NCBI RefSeq assembly: GCF_017591425.1
Contig: NW_024467105.1
Location: 1-64,000, forward strand
Origin: Ochotona curzoniae
Taxonomy: Eukaryota > Chordata > Mammalia > Lagomorpha > Ochotonidae
Direction of reading: 5' to 3'
Length of the DNA: 64,000 nucleotides
In this document: in pieces, positions 63,600-64,000 of the stretch
Layout of the letters: the number at the start of each line of letters is the position of its first letter
Position numbering within the stretch: the stretch's first letter is position 1
Made by a program: the position numbers and the translations under genes
The notes under the pieces: generated by a model
Database searches by the model: none
Seen by the model: the letters and a program-made list of their open reading frames with translations, nothing else
What the model was told of the DNA's origin: nothing

Positions 63600-64000
63600 G
63601 GTGCCATAACCTTGGTTTTCAAAGGTAGCTGAACACTACATTGGCGCTGATGTTCTCGTTGGATGTAGAGTTGTCTGCATTTCAAAGGAGCAGCTAGATC
63701 ATTACTTTGTGCGGAATACTCAATAAGCTGCATTTCAGCGCATTGTGTTGTAGAGACACTGTGTGAGAAATGTGGGATTTCTTTCGAAGCGGGTTTTCCA
63801 TTGTGAAGCATCTTCACATTCTGAGTTTCTTCCCTACAGATAACATGTACTTCGTGTTGTAAATGGTGCCACAACCTTGGATTTCAAGGTAGATGAAAAC
63901 TGCATTGGCGCTGATGCTCTCGCTGAATCTGCAGTTGTCTGCATTTGAAAGGAGCAGCTAGATCATTACTTTGTGCGGAATACTCAATAAGATGCATTTC
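63600..64000 (+). repeat. Family B, next HOR copy, cut by the window edge
   Basis: Starts as the 42,388-type long monomer, followed from 63,865 by the 42,652-type. Its box at 63,778 has TTTCTTTCGAAGCGGGT, which breaks the core TTCG. The family continues past the window. Confidence 0.85.
63778..63794 (+). other. Broken CENP-B-like box (TTCG to TTCT)
   Basis: A single G to T change in the core; the surrounding monomer is otherwise like the HOR consensus. Confidence 0.7.

Larger units (their letters stand above)
41197..64000 (+). repeat. Satellite family B: array of 189-bp and 265-bp monomers with a 2,828-bp HOR
   Basis: A tandem array whose monomers start at a GGTGCC(A) motif. Spacings from that motif fall in two classes, 186-191 bp (short) and mostly 264-266 bp (long). 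Conserved landmarks are AAAGGTAGCTGAAAACTGC, TGGATGT(G/A)GAGTTGTCTGC, GGAGCAGCTAGATCATTAC, TTTGTGCGGAATACTCAA and TATAGCTAACATGTACTTC. The long class has an extra 76 bp with a CENP-B-like box. I counted 45 box positions, 40 with an intact core and 5 broken (57,526; 60,418; 61,134; 61,777; 63,778). No inserted element or gene was seen. The array runs off the right edge. Confidence 0.96.

Noticed and set aside
41266..63874. Minus-strand frames of 71-140 codons in family B, and the 66-codon plus frames
   Set aside because: They repeat with the monomer, are fused or cut by the 76-bp cassette, and differ between monomers by frame-changing indels. They have no homology I recognise and are explained by the satellite.
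1..64000. CRISPR array
   Set aside because: Repeats are far too long (189-341 bp), directly adjacent, and have no unique spacers.
1..64000. Transposon, LTR element or endogenous virus
   Set aside because: No inverted or long terminal repeats, target-site duplications, poly-A tails or reverse transcriptase/transposase-like frames interrupt either array.
1..64000. Naming the host species
   Set aside because: Neither repeat matches a satellite I can recall with confidence. The box motif and HOR suggest a mammal but do not identify it.

Overview
The whole 64 kb window is satellite DNA. I see no protein gene, RNA gene, transposon or CRISPR array that I would support. It holds two tandem-repeat families in the same orientation that meet at about position 41,196.

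Region 1 (1-41,196) is family A, a head-to-tail array of a 341-bp unit. The in-register spacing from 94 to 41,017 is exactly 120 units once eight small indels (net +3 bp) are allowed for, with partial units at each end. Units are nearly identical. Most variation sits at one 11-bp site with four two-state positions and at one dimorphism that makes or breaks a BglII site. The stretch from about 31 to 40.7 kb is much more uniform than the rest.

Region 2 (41,197-64,000) is family B, built from two monomer lengths, about 189 and about 265 bp. The long form carries an extra 76-bp segment that contains a 17-bp match to the mammalian CENP-B box, with every core position intact in most copies. Thirteen monomers (5 long, 8 short) form a 2,828-bp higher-order repeat (HOR). 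It is very regular from 42,388 to 50,912, is then shortened by loss of whole monomers, passes through an indel-rich stretch (about 56,560-57,730) and a diverged block (about 59,990-61,860), and resumes at the window end.

The two families are related: about 185 bp of the A unit aligns with the B monomer, and the A/B junction is in register, so the boundary monomer is an A/B chimera that ends at a CENP-B-like box. Family A has no such box, so the boundary is also a sharp edge between box-free and box-rich DNA.

The best reading is centromeric or pericentromeric DNA of an animal, most likely a mammal because of the CENP-B-box match and the nested HOR. I do not recognise the species or either family by name. 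Both arrays run off the window. The long open frames on both strands are by-products of the repeat, not genes.
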